Assembly: GCF_013127955.1 (NCBI RefSeq)
Contig: NZ_CP053435.1
Coordinates: 2,666,001 to 2,730,000, forward strand
Reading direction: 5' to 3'
Length of the DNA: 64,000 nt
DNA from: Spirosoma taeanense
GTDB lineage: Bacteria > Bacteroidota > Bacteroidia > Cytophagales > Spirosomataceae
In this document: piece after piece, positions 52,865-61,770 of the stretch
How positions within the stretch are numbered: the stretch's first letter is position 1
Layout of the letters: every line of letters starts with the position of its first letter
The notes under the pieces: generated by a model
Database searches by the model: none
The model's input: only the letters and a program-made list of their open reading frames with translations
Told to the model about the DNA's origin: nothing
Made by a program: the position numbers and the translations under genes

Positions 52865-54071
52865 CAGTATCGTCTGTATTACACAAACCCAATGGTCCGG
52901 CGACTTCCAGAAGGCCGTTGTGCAGCTCATGACGGAGTTATCGGCCAGTCACCGGGTTCTGGTTGTCGATTACCTGTATACCCTCAAAGACCTGGCGACG
53001 GGACGTAAGGATTTGCCCATCTGGAAAGTGGTGCGGGTGAGCGACCCCTTAGTCAGAATAGAAACTGAACATGGCGGAGAGCTATATGTGTGGACTCCTC
53101 CGCTGATGATGCCCATCAACTGGCTATCCCCTAAATCGCACGATCAGTTGCTGGGCTGGAACATCAACCAGCTGACAACCAGCCTGAAGGAAGTCATGCG
53201 GCAGTTGGGGATACACAAGCCATTAGTCATCAATGCGTATAACCCGGTGTATGGATTACCCCTGCTGGGGAAGCTAAATGAGTGCGCCACGATTTATTAC
53301 TGCTTCGACGAAATCACGCGCGCCGGAGAATGGATGAACCGGCATGGACATCGGTACGAAGATAAATTCATTCGGAGTGTTGATGCCGTTATAACCACCT
53401 CGGAAACCTTATTGGAAGATAAGTCCAGGCAGCAGACCAGGGCGTTCTGCGTGAAGAACGGCGCCAATTTTGACCTGTTCAATCAGGCGTACCAGCTGGC
53501 CAGGGAGACCCCACCCGTAAAACCCGTCGTTGGCTACCTCGGCTTCGCCGACAACCGGATCGACATCAATTTGCTAGAGTACTGTGCCAGTACGATGCCG
53601 GATGTCCAGTTTCAGTTTATCGGCGAGGTTTCGGAGCCCGATATACTCAGCCGATTGAGCGGTTTTTCGAACGTAACGTTTATTCCGCCCCACCAGCCAG
53701 CCGATCTGCCTCCCTTACTGGCAAAGTTGCGGGTTGGCATTATTCCGTTTGTGTGCAACCCGCATACCTACACGATTTACCCACTTAAAATTAACGAGTA
53801 TCTGGCGGCCGGTCTGCCGGTCGTATCAACGCCATTTTCAAAACTGGACGACTTCGCCGGGGTCATCGAACTGGCCGAAACACCTGAACAGTTTGCCGAA
53901 GCTCTCCGGCGGGCGCTGGCCGATACGGAGGAAGGACGGGTTCTGCAGCGGGTCCAAATGGCCCAGGCAAATTCCTGGAAACAACGGGCCCATGAGTTCG
54001 AACGGGTGATTCAGAGTCTGCCAAAAGCCTGGCGGCAACAGGAGCGCGTTACGTCGACCGCCAGCCATTAA
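52851..54071 (+). CDS. GT1/GT4-type (GT-B fold) glycosyltransferase
   Basis: This 406-residue GT-B enzyme has a C-terminal nucleotide-sugar domain with VGYLGFADNRIDINLLEY, VQFQFIGEV, FIPPHQPADLPPLLAKLRVGIIPF and the acidic EYLAAGLPVVSTPF segment typical of GT4-like transferases. The N-terminal acceptor domain starts FDSIVCITQTQWSGDFQ. The start overlaps the Wzy-like gene by 14 bp, so it is translationally coupled. The stop is 4 bp before the TolC-like gene. Sugar specificity is unknown. Confidence 0.85.
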   Translation: MKQFDSIVCITQTQWSGDFQKAVVQLMTELSASHRVLVVDYLYTLKDLATGRKDLPIWKVVRVSDPLVRIETEHGGELYVWTPPLMMPINWLSPKSHDQLLGWNINQLTTSLKEVMRQLGIHKPLVINAYNPVYGLPLLGKLNECATIYYCFDEITRAGEWMNRHGHRYEDKFIRSVDAVITTSETLLEDKSRQQTRAFCVKNGANFDLFNQAYQLARETPPVKPVVGYLGFADNRIDINLLEYCASTMPDVQFQFIGEVSEPDILSRLSGFSNVTFIPPHQPADLPPLLAKLRVGIIPFVCNPHTYTIYPLKINEYLAAGLPVVSTPFSKLDDFAGVIELAETPEQFAEALRRALADTEEGRVLQRVQMAQANSWKQRAHEFERVIQSLPKAWRQQERVTSTASH

Positions 54072-54075
54072 CGAT

Positions 54076-54933
54076 ATGAAGACAGCCATGAGTTTATTCA
54101 GCAAAACAGTCCGCATGAAAGCAGGGCAGAATAGCCTCCTTCACCAGAAATGGATACTGGGACTGATCGTGTGGGCAGTGATGGAGAGCGTTAGCTATGG
54201 GCAAGGGTCGGTTTCTTCATCGGCCGTTACGGCGAAGCCCGTTGGATTGGCCGCCGAAGGTATGCCTCTTGATAGCATGACGTTCGATTTTAACCGGGAC
54301 ATTACGGTCCAGCTAATCCCGTTTGACGACATGTTCAAACTGGCGTTAGCCTACTCACCGGCGGTTAAGTTTGAAGGTGCCGTTGCCAATTCACAACTGT
54401 CGGCCTATCAGCTCGCCAAGCTACAGGTCCTGCAGAACCTGACCGGATTCGTCAATTACTCGACGGGTAATCAGGCTATTCTGTCAACCGGGACGAACGC
54501 TACGGATCAGTTAGCCCAAATCTCGAACGGATATCGGGCGGGCGTAAACGTCGTGATCAGCCTGCACGATCTGTTCGCCCGGCCGCAGCAGATTCGTCTG
54601 GCCAAGGCGAACCATGATGCCACGCTGGAACGTAAACGCATCGCTGAAATCTATCTGAAACGCGAGCTGTATAATCTGTATCAGGACCTGATCCTGTCGC
54701 AGCGGGTGCTGCAGATTCGCTTACGCGACGATCAGGCATCGCTGGCGGCTTTTCGGATTGCCGAGGTGGAGTTGCAGAAAGGCAAAATTACGCCCGAAGC
54801 CCACGCATTCAACAGCAACCGATACGCCGAAACCCGCACAACGGTCGAACAGGCCAAGACCCAGTTCATCAAAAATATCTATGCCCTCGAACTGTTCGTA
54901 GGGGTTCCTATTCATCAACTGAAACGCGACTAG
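54076..54933 (+). CDS. Half-length TolC-family outer-membrane protein
   Basis: This 285-residue exported protein has a hydrophobic signal (about 24-42, WILGLIVWAVMESVSYGQG) after a rather long N-terminus; an ATG at 54115 would shorten it. The mature part carries one outer-membrane-efflux repeat: FDDMFKLALAYSPAVKFEGAV, LSAYQLAKLQVLQ, the RPQQIRLAKANHDATLERKRIA helix, and EAHAFNSNRYAETRTTVEQAKTQF. TolC channels normally have two such repeats in about 420-480 residues and form trimers. A single-repeat protein would need six copies or a partner. It lies between the glycosyltransferase and the Wzz-like gene (4-bp spacing on each side), suggesting it is the polysaccharide exit channel. Confidence 0.75.
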   Translation: MKTAMSLFSKTVRMKAGQNSLLHQKWILGLIVWAVMESVSYGQGSVSSSAVTAKPVGLAAEGMPLDSMTFDFNRDITVQLIPFDDMFKLALAYSPAVKFEGAVANSQLSAYQLAKLQVLQNLTGFVNYSTGNQAILSTGTNATDQLAQISNGYRAGVNVVISLHDLFARPQQIRLAKANHDATLERKRIAEIYLKRELYNLYQDLILSQRVLQIRLRDDQASLAAFRIAEVELQKGKITPEAHAFNSNRYAETRTTVEQAKTQFIKNIYALELFVGVPIHQLKRD

Positions 54934-54937
54934 CCCT

Positions 54938-55345
54938 ATGACACTACAAGGACTTTGGCGGCTTTTCAAGCAGCATCTCATCTGGTTTATCCTGTTTCCC
55001 GGCCTGGCTGCCGGAACGGTATATTACTTCACGCAACACGAGATGAAGGTTTATAAAACCAAAGCAACGCTGTACACGGGCTTTACGTCGGGCTATTCGC
55101 TGCGTTCAGCGCAGGAAGGGTATCAACACGATTACTCGGCCGTCAGTAATGCCTTTGATAATATCCTGACCACGCTCAACTCCAACCAGACGCTCTATTA
55201 CGTGGGCGTAAACCTGCTGAGCGAACACCTGCATTTAACCAAACCAAACCCGTACCAGTTATCGGCTACCAGCTTTCAGGCACTACAGAAAGCCATACCC
55301 GCCCCGGTCTGGCAATCTCTGATTCAGGGGGGGGGCCAACTCTGA
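54938..55345 (+). CDS. N-terminal part of a Wzz-like polysaccharide co-polymerase (frameshifted)
   Basis: This 135-residue open frame is the start of a longer gene. It has a membrane helix (LIWFILFPGLAAGTVYYFT, about 15-33) followed by the periplasmic Wzz/GumC-type segment KTKATLYTGFTSGYSLRS. Translation ends at TGA 55343-55345, 8 bp after a run of nine G (55327-55335). The next reading frame (+2) is open from the end of the G-run for 1.8 kb without a stop. A run of 10 or 7 G would give one 744-residue protein. This is either a sequence error, a decayed gene or a phase-variable gene in its OFF state. Confidence 0.7.
   Translation: MTLQGLWRLFKQHLIWFILFPGLAAGTVYYFTQHEMKVYKTKATLYTGFTSGYSLRSAQEGYQHDYSAVSNAFDNILTTLNSNQTLYYVGVNLLSEHLHLTKPNPYQLSATSFQALQKAIPAPVWQSLIQGGGQL
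55327..55335 (+). repeat. Homopolymer of nine G at the frameshift point
   Basis: Nine consecutive G interrupt the co-polymerase gene exactly where the reading frame changes. Runs of this length in surface-glycan genes are classical slipped-strand sites, and also classical sequencing-error sites. Confidence 0.9.
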
Positions 55346-55404
55346 CTCGTGTCCGGATTGACAGCCTGGCGAAGAGTCAGACCGATAACCCCATCCGGCA
55401 ACTT

Positions 55405-57171
55405 TTGCTTGGTTCAGACTCGTATTACTCTGCCGAACATATCGGTAAAAAGCTGAAATCGACCCGCCGAAGCGGGAGCGATATGCTGGATCTGGAATAC
55501 GAAGCCGAGGACCCGGCCGTTGCGCAGCAAACCCTGAGTCTGGCCATTACCGAACTCAATGATCGTTATACTGCGCTGAAACGGGGTGAAACCAATCCTG
55601 TTGTCAAGTATTATGAAAATAAGGTGAAGGACGCCAAGCGGTTGCTGGATAATGCCGAATCCAAACTGCGGGCGTTTAACGTTGAGCATAATGTCCTCAA
55701 TTTTGAAGATGAACTGAAGAACCGCTCGGCGACCCGTGAGGCTCTGGTTTCGGAGTACAACACCGAGGTGATGCGGAATCAGGGCGCTAAAGCCGCAATG
55801 AACGCCCTGAATCAGCGCATGTCGCAGGGAGGCAGCTTACTCAAAATAAACACGGCGCTTACGGACAAACAGGCCGAACTGACGGCTGCAGAATCCCGAC
55901 TGATCAATGCCCGCGCCAACGGTCAGCCACAGGCTGTTCTGGACCAGTATCAGGCTAAAGTCAATCAGGCGTCGGAAGAGCTGAAGCAGATCGCCCAGAA
56001 TTATTTCGCGGCCGATAACTCGGCCGAGTCCGTCCCGAAAATGAAGCTGGTCAACGAATGGCTGGCAAAAGTGCTGGACTTCGAGGAGTCGGGAGCCCGG
56101 ATGGCGGCAGTCAAAAAACGGCTGGACGATTACCAGGCCGAATCGACAACGTTTACGCCCCTGGAGTCGGAGCAGCGGCAGCTTACCCGCGATATGGGCG
56201 TAGCCGAGAAAGAATACCTGACGTTGATTCAATCGCTGAATCAGGCCACTACCCAACGGCAGGATATTACTATTGACGGCTCGTTATCGGTGCTGGACCC
56301 GCCCGTTTTTCCGCTGTCGGCGCAGGCACCCAAACGCTGGCTCTTCTGCGCCATTGCTGCCGGAGCGGGCCTCGTCATAGCCCTGCTGCTGGCCGCTCTG
56401 CGTGTCTGGACCGACAAGCGAATTCATTCGCCAGAGCAGGCCGAACAATGGATGGGCGGTTCCGTTACGGCGGTGTTTCCGGTGGTTAAGAAGTTTAGTG
56501 TCAATTCGCGGGCCAGCCGGGCCGCTGTGGGGATGTTCAGACAACTGGGAAATGCCATCAATATTGAGATTGCCGACCAGCGAAGTCTGGCCGGCCCGCC
56601 CCTGATTACGTTGTTCAGTATGCGGGCAAAACAGGGCAAGACCTGGCTGGCCCACGGTCTGGCCCGCATGTATGCCGAGTCGGGTGAGCAGGTTGCTTAT
56701 TTCTATCCCCGGCTGTTGGAGACCGATAAGCGGTTTGAACAGGAAGGGATTGTTTTTCAGCCGTATGACCTGCATCCGAATCTGATGAATGTGCGGGAGC
56801 TGGGCGAGCTGTTGACCGAGGAAGATACGCTGCCATTGAGCACGTTTACCAAGCTTATTCTTGAACTGCCCCCGCTGGTTAGTAGTCCAATTCCACTCCA
56901 TCTCGTGAATCGAAGTGCCGTATCGCTGCTGGTGCTGACGGTCCACACGATCTGGGGACGCCGGGATAAACAACTGCTCGAGCTATACAACAAAGCCGCC
57001 CGGCGTCCGGTAATGATTGCTCTTAACAAAGTCCAGGGTGAAACGAACGACGCGCCGACACTGAAGGATATTGAACAGGCAATGACTCAGACAAAGCTGT
57101 ATGCCGAACCCGGTAAGCTGGGCGCTAACGAGCCGGTAACTGAAAAACTTCTTGACCAGCCCGCCGAATGA
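55405..57171 (+). CDS. C-terminal part of the Wzz/BY-kinase-like co-polymerase (frameshifted)
   Basis: This is the continuation of the preceding gene. The TTG at 55405 is only the first start-like codon; the frame is open from 55336. It has a long periplasmic coiled coil (about 60-290: KVKDAKRLLDNAESKLRAFN, LTRDMGVAEKEYLTLIQ), a closing membrane helix (WLFCAIAAGAGLVIALLLAAL) and a cytosolic BY-kinase/ParA-like domain. The ATP loop is weak (SMRAKQGKTWLA instead of GxxxxGKT), and no tyrosine cluster ends the protein, so kinase activity is doubtful. It would set chain length and couple export. It overlaps the flippase gene by 4 bp. Confidence 0.75.
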   Translation: MLGSDSYYSAEHIGKKLKSTRRSGSDMLDLEYEAEDPAVAQQTLSLAITELNDRYTALKRGETNPVVKYYENKVKDAKRLLDNAESKLRAFNVEHNVLNFEDELKNRSATREALVSEYNTEVMRNQGAKAAMNALNQRMSQGGSLLKINTALTDKQAELTAAESRLINARANGQPQAVLDQYQAKVNQASEELKQIAQNYFAADNSAESVPKMKLVNEWLAKVLDFEESGARMAAVKKRLDDYQAESTTFTPLESEQRQLTRDMGVAEKEYLTLIQSLNQATTQRQDITIDGSLSVLDPPVFPLSAQAPKRWLFCAIAAGAGLVIALLLAALRVWTDKRIHSPEQAEQWMGGSVTAVFPVVKKFSVNSRASRAAVGMFRQLGNAINIEIADQRSLAGPPLITLFSMRAKQGKTWLAHGLARMYAESGEQVAYFYPRLLETDKRFEQEGIVFQPYDLHPNLMNVRELGELLTEEDTLPLSTFTKLILELPPLVSSPIPLHLVNRSAVSLLVLTVHTIWGRRDKQLLELYNKAARRPVMIALNKVQGETNDAPTLKDIEQAMTQTKLYAEPGKLGANEPVTEKLLDQPAE

Positions 57172-58604
57172 GTCATAAACAACAGGCAATAAGCGGGGGG
57201 AAGTGGATGAGTATGTCCACGGCTATTTCTACGCTTTTTCAGTTTGGTCAGGTGGCCGTGCTGGCCCGGTTGCTGGAACCGTCGGTTTTTGGAATTGTGA
57301 GCGTCAGTACGCTGCTGATCGCCTTCTTCAGCATTTTTGCCAACCTGGGTTTTTCGAACTCCATTATCTACAAGCAGGAAGAGGACCGGCAGGTGTTGTC
57401 AACGATCTATCTGCTCAATCTGGCGTTGGGCTTACTCATTGGCGTTATCGTTTTTTTTAGCTGGCCGCTGGTTGTCGCCTACTACAACGAGCCTCGCCTG
57501 GAGCAGGTTATCAAGCTATCGTCGCTGTATTTCATCATTGTTTATCTCGGTCAGATTTATCTGTTCCTGCTTCAGAAGGAACTCCGGTTCAAAGCGGTTG
57601 CCAGCATCGACATCACGGGTACAGTTGTCGGCAGTACCGTAACCATACTGCTGGCTTATAATGGCTATGCCGAACTGTCGCTGATTTACGGTCAACTGGC
57701 ACAGCAGGCTGCCAAATCGGTTCTTCAGGTAATTTACGGCAGGGGTTTGTTTTCGCCCGTACTGAAATTTGATCTGAGCCTGATCAGGGATCACCTGCGG
57801 TTCGGTCTCTACAACGTGGGCGACGGGATTGTAGGATTCATTCAGGCCAACTCAGATAATATTCTGGTAGGGGGGATGCTGGGCGTAAAGCAATTGGGTT
57901 ATTATACGCTGGCGTCGCAGCTCGCAGTTTTTCCGATCTCCAGGCTGAGTCCAATCGTACTGCAGGTCGCCTATCCGATTTTGGCGCGGTTCAAGGGAAA
58001 TACAAACGAGCTGAAAAAGTCGTATCTGACCATTCTCGATCTGCTCAGCTACGTGAACCTGCCGCTTCTGGCGGGCCTGTTTGTTACGGCCGATAGCGTA
58101 GTGCCGCTCTTCTACGGCCCCGGCTGGGAGCCAACGATTCTGCTGATCCGGATTTTCGTGTTTGTCAGCCTGTTCACCTTCCTGAGCAATCCGCTGTTTA
58201 CGCTGGCTTTCTCGAAAGGAAAGCCCAAACTCCTGTTTTACCTGAACGTCATTACGCTGGTTATCAAGATTCCCTTGGTTTATCTGTTCGCGCAGTACTG
58301 GGGCGTAGTGGGCATTGCTATGGCTTTTCTGACGGCAACCCTAGCCAATCTGCTCATCAATTTCCGGATTGTCCACTCGCTAGTTGGTTCGTTTCTGGGT
58401 GAGTTTGCTCAGAATATCGCCAAGCCAGTTCTGTTCTGCCTGGTCATGTTTGGTGCCATCTCGCTTTATAAAGCTTATGCTGATTCCATTAACCTTGTCA
58501 ATACCTGCGTGGAAGTTGGCATTGGCGCGCTGATTTACATAGGACTGACCTTTCGCTATAAATACTCCCTTACCGACCTAAAAACAATGGGTAAAGTCGC
58601 CTGA
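57168..58604 (+). CDS. Wzx-like oligosaccharide flippase (MOP superfamily)
   Basis: This 478-residue membrane protein has 12-14 helices. The family N-terminus is visible as SGGKWMSMSTAISTLFQFGQVAVLARLLEPSVFGIVS. Charged positions in the first helices and the loop YNEPRLEQVIKLSS are those of the polysaccharide-exporter branch (WzxC/MviN relatives). It would flip undecaprenyl-linked repeat units to the periplasm for the Wzy-like polymerase. Its start overlaps the co-polymerase stop (ATGA), which ties its translation to the frame-shifted gene. Confidence 0.9.
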   Translation: MSHKQQAISGGKWMSMSTAISTLFQFGQVAVLARLLEPSVFGIVSVSTLLIAFFSIFANLGFSNSIIYKQEEDRQVLSTIYLLNLALGLLIGVIVFFSWPLVVAYYNEPRLEQVIKLSSLYFIIVYLGQIYLFLLQKELRFKAVASIDITGTVVGSTVTILLAYNGYAELSLIYGQLAQQAAKSVLQVIYGRGLFSPVLKFDLSLIRDHLRFGLYNVGDGIVGFIQANSDNILVGGMLGVKQLGYYTLASQLAVFPISRLSPIVLQVAYPILARFKGNTNELKKSYLTILDLLSYVNLPLLAGLFVTADSVVPLFYGPGWEPTILLIRIFVFVSLFTFLSNPLFTLAFSKGKPKLLFYLNVITLVIKIPLVYLFAQYWGVVGIAMAFLTATLANLLINFRIVHSLVGSFLGEFAQNIAKPVLFCLVMFGAISLYKAYADSINLVNTCVEVGIGALIYIGLTFRYKYSLTDLKTMGKVA

Positions 58605-58633
58605 CCCCACCAGAACCTGTAGTTGAGCCACCG

Positions 58634-59590
58634 ATGGAAAAGTTAGTATTAAAATCATTGTATGTCGTAGCCCGGCTGAAATACCCGGAACTGCCTAAGG
58701 ATTTAGGCTATTTCGTGCGGGATAATTATTACTGCAAGCTCGTGCAGGGTCGGCATGCCCTTCGCGACTATGTCCTGAAAAAGAAATATAAAGTCATTAG
58801 TTACCACGGCGAGTTTGATCAGGAGTTACGGTATGTGATCCCGTTTGCCTACTGGCATTACCTGAACGGAACACTGGACAAAACGATTTCGACAAAACAG
58901 ACCAGGGAGTTTTACTTTTTCAGCTCAAACCACGAAGAACGGTTTGAGAAGCGAATCTGGACGGAGTCGTATGCACACTACAACGTGCCTAATATGACCC
59001 ACAGCAACTCCTACAGCTTCCGGAAATGGGTGCGGGTGCCGTATAAGGAGCATTTCAAAAACGATGTGTTCGTCTTTGATAAGCCGATTTTAGTAATCGC
59101 GAACAAATACAATATGGAGTGGGATCAGCCGCCCATTAATTTCCTGGACATTCCCACCCTTGACCGGATTATCAACGAGTATAGCTCCCGATACCAGATT
59201 ATCTATAATAGGCCCCTGCCCAATCAGATCGTTCAGGACAACAGCGAAACGTTGCGATTGGATGAGCATGCCTGGCTCAGGAAGAACCACCCGCAGGTGA
59301 TCTTAATGGATGACCTCTACGCCCAGTATCACCCATCGGTTGTCAACAACTTTAATCATCTGCAATTGATGGTGTATGCCAACTGTAGCCACTTTATTTC
59401 AATGCATGGCGGCACGGCCGCACTGGCCAGCTATTTCGGCGGCACCAACATCATTCTGTCTGATCCGAACTGGGGAAAAGAACATCCATTTAACGAATAC
59501 GAGAACCTGTTCCCTAATTTGTCAGGCGCCAGGATTCTGCACGCCCGTAATAGGGCCGAAGTCCTGGCTCATCTATTAAAATCGTTTTAA
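58634..59590 (+). CDS. Putative glycosyltransferase of uncertain family
   Basis: This 318-residue soluble protein has no clear match that I recognise. The C-terminal third has a GT-B-like flavour: HPSVVNNFNHLQLMVYANCSHFISMHGG, then AALASYFGGTNIILSD. The His-Gly-Gly after a Ser-Met resembles the donor-site loop of GT61-like transferases, but the rest does not settle the family. Many aromatic and basic residues lie in the N-terminal half. Its place between the flippase and the fucosyltransferase supports a role in repeat-unit synthesis or modification. A pyruvyl- or phosphotransferase is also possible. Confidence 0.6.
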   Translation: MEKLVLKSLYVVARLKYPELPKDLGYFVRDNYYCKLVQGRHALRDYVLKKKYKVISYHGEFDQELRYVIPFAYWHYLNGTLDKTISTKQTREFYFFSSNHEERFEKRIWTESYAHYNVPNMTHSNSYSFRKWVRVPYKEHFKNDVFVFDKPILVIANKYNMEWDQPPINFLDIPTLDRIINEYSSRYQIIYNRPLPNQIVQDNSETLRLDEHAWLRKNHPQVILMDDLYAQYHPSVVNNFNHLQLMVYANCSHFISMHGGTAALASYFGGTNIILSDPNWGKEHPFNEYENLFPNLSGARILHARNRAEVLAHLLKSF

Positions 59591-59698
59591 TTTTGTTTAT
59601 GATATTTGTAATAAGAATACATAATTAATATTTTTATGGATAATTATTTTTATGAGGTTAACTTATTTTTAGATATAAATTAAGGTAAACATCTGGTT

Positions 59699-59754
59699 AG
59701 GCTGTCCACCTGCTAACTGGAGCTACAGAAAACCATTAACCAGGTTGGCAGCCT
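59699..59754 (+). promoter_or_regulatory. Imperfect hairpin just upstream of the fucosyltransferase start
   Basis: AGGCTGTCCACCTG (59699-59712) pairs with CAGGTTGGCAGCCT (59741-59754) over 14 bp with two mismatches and a 28-nt loop, ending 6 bp before the ATG. It could limit ribosome access or act as a weak terminator within the cluster. The 110 bp before it is very AT-rich and may hold a separate promoter. Confidence 0.4.
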
Positions 59755-59760
59755 TTATCC

Positions 59761-60633
59761 ATGATTATCAGCAGAATTACCAGCGGCTTAGGCAATCAGC
59801 TTTTTCAGTACGCGGCTGCCCGGCATCTTGCGCTGAAAAACAAGACAAGCCTGTATCTGGACTTGAGTTATTACCGGCAGCAGTACGATACGGACACGTT
59901 GCGACACTTTAAACTGGGGAATTTTTCGGTTCCGTACCGGCTGTTGCAGCAATCACCCCTCGAATACGTGTCCAAAGCCACAAAACTGCTGCCGAAACGG
60001 AGCCTGCCGCCCCTGTTCCTGTTTCTGAAAGAGCAGCATTTTCACTTTGACGACAGCGTCGTTCAGGCCCGTGCCAACTGCATTACGCTGGATGGTTTCT
60101 GGCAGTCAGAAGCGTATTTCCGGGATAGCGCGGCTACCATCAGGCGCGAGCTTACGTTATCGGGTACGCCCAGTCCCGAATTCCCGGACTATAGTCGGCA
60201 GATTCAGAACGCGTCAACGGCGGTATCGCTCCATGTCCGGCGGGGCGATTACGTCAACCATCCGGAATTCAGTAAAACGTTCGGATTCATCGGGCTTGAT
60301 TACTACCGGCAGGCGTTGAACCAACTGCATGAGCGACACCCAAACGCCCGGCTGTTTGTGTTCAGCGACGATCAGGCGTGGGTTCGCCAGAACCTGACCC
60401 TGCCCGACGATACGGTGTTTGTGCAGAACTCCGGTCTCAACGCCGATGTCGCCGATCTGATGCTGATGAGCCAGTGCCGCCACCACATCATTGCGAACAG
60501 TTCCTTTAGCTGGTGGGGTGCCTGGCTCAACCCCAGCCCCGATAAGTTCGTCATTACGCCCCGGCAGTGGTACAAACAACAGCCGACCTGGAATACCAAA
60601 GACCTGCTGCCATCGGGCTGGCTGGCCCTTTAA
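59761..60633 (+). CDS. Alpha-1,2-fucosyltransferase (GT11)
   Basis: This 290-residue GT-B enzyme uses GDP-L-fucose. The N-terminal motif GLGNQLFQYA at 9-18 and the signature HVRRGDYV at 158-165 define GT11. SSFSWWGAWLN near residue 245 is the third conserved block. It would add a terminal alpha-1,2-linked fucose to the repeat unit, giving a fucosylated surface glycan. GDP-fucose synthesis genes are not in the window. A hairpin and AT-rich spacer upstream suggest partly independent control. Confidence 0.92.
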   Translation: MIISRITSGLGNQLFQYAAARHLALKNKTSLYLDLSYYRQQYDTDTLRHFKLGNFSVPYRLLQQSPLEYVSKATKLLPKRSLPPLFLFLKEQHFHFDDSVVQARANCITLDGFWQSEAYFRDSAATIRRELTLSGTPSPEFPDYSRQIQNASTAVSLHVRRGDYVNHPEFSKTFGFIGLDYYRQALNQLHERHPNARLFVFSDDQAWVRQNLTLPDDTVFVQNSGLNADVADLMLMSQCRHHIIANSSFSWWGAWLNPSPDKFVITPRQWYKQQPTWNTKDLLPSGWLAL

Positions 60634-60672
60634 CCCGTCAAGCCTAACCCCTTCTATCCGACCGTTGTGTCT

Positions 60673-61770
60673 ATGACAAAAGTATTTATCGACCACCAGA
60701 AATTCAGCACGCAGAAGTACGGAGGTATTAGCCGGTACTTTGCCAACATCATTCAGGGAATTAAACGCACCGATACCATGACGTATCGGCTGGGGGTGAT
60801 GCACGCGCAGAATCACTATATCCAGAAGGAGCCCCTGCCGATGAAAGGAAGGCTAAGCAACCTGATCTTAAACCGAAACCAACGGTACGATTATCGGCTG
60901 AATCAGCTTTACTGCAGGCGGCTGCTGGAAAAAGCCGATTTCGACGTGTTTCACCCGACCTACTACGATACGTACTATTTTCAGCAGTTGACGAAACCGC
61001 TGGTCATTACGATTCATGACATGACGTATGAGCGGCTTCCCGAGTATTTCTGGGCTCAGGACCCGCTCACCCGCCAGAAGCGCGAGAATATTCTGCGGGC
61101 TGACGCCATCATTACCATCTCGGAAACGACCCGCAAAGATTTGCTGAGTTTTTTTAATGTTGACCCGCAGAAGGTGTCGACCATCTACCATGGAATTGAT
61201 AGCGAAAGTTCGCTGGTCACCCGGCCCGTTGACGATTTGCCCGAGCAATACGTCCTGTTTGTGGGCGATCGGAGCGGCTACAAAAACTTTTACCTGTTTC
61301 TGAATGCGTTCAGCAAGCTGGCGTCTCGCTTCCCGGACTTACACGTAGTACTCGCCGGTGGGGGAAAGCTGGAAGTAGCTGATCTGGAATTCATTCAGCG
61401 GTTGAAGTTGACGAAACGGGTACAGCACATTGGCGCTACGGACGAACAGCTGAACTACCTGTATCAGAACGCGCAATTGTTTGTCTATCCTTCTCTTTAT
61501 GAAGGCTTTGGATTGCCCATTCTGGAAGCGTTCAAGGCCCGGTGTCCAATTCTGTTAAGTGATACCGAATGCTTCCGTGAGGTAGCTGCCGATGCCGCGG
61601 TGTATTTCAGCGCCACCGATCTCAACGATCTGGTTGAAAGGCTGACGGTTACGTTAACGGACACGGCGCTGAAAGCCAGACTGGTGGAACGGGGAACCGA
61701 GCGCATAAAAGATTTTTCGCTGCAGAAGTCGATTGATCAGACCCTGAACGTCTATAAATCTCTGGCCTGA
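60673..61770 (+). CDS. GT4-family glycosyltransferase
   Basis: This 365-residue GT-B enzyme starts at ATG 60673; a GTG two codons earlier is possible. The acceptor-side loop YGGISRY is at 16-22. FDVFHPTYYDTYYF and LVITIHDMTYERLPEYF are typical of mannosyl/rhamnosyl GT4 proteins. The donor site is LFVYPSLYEGFGLPILEAF, the EX7E motif with both Glu present. It is coupled to the acyltransferase gene by a one-base overlap of stop and start (TGATG). Confidence 0.9.
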   Translation: MTKVFIDHQKFSTQKYGGISRYFANIIQGIKRTDTMTYRLGVMHAQNHYIQKEPLPMKGRLSNLILNRNQRYDYRLNQLYCRRLLEKADFDVFHPTYYDTYYFQQLTKPLVITIHDMTYERLPEYFWAQDPLTRQKRENILRADAIITISETTRKDLLSFFNVDPQKVSTIYHGIDSESSLVTRPVDDLPEQYVLFVGDRSGYKNFYLFLNAFSKLASRFPDLHVVLAGGGKLEVADLEFIQRLKLTKRVQHIGATDEQLNYLYQNAQLFVYPSLYEGFGLPILEAFKARCPILLSDTECFREVAADAAVYFSATDLNDLVERLTVTLTDTALKARLVERGTERIKDFSLQKSIDQTLNVYKSLA

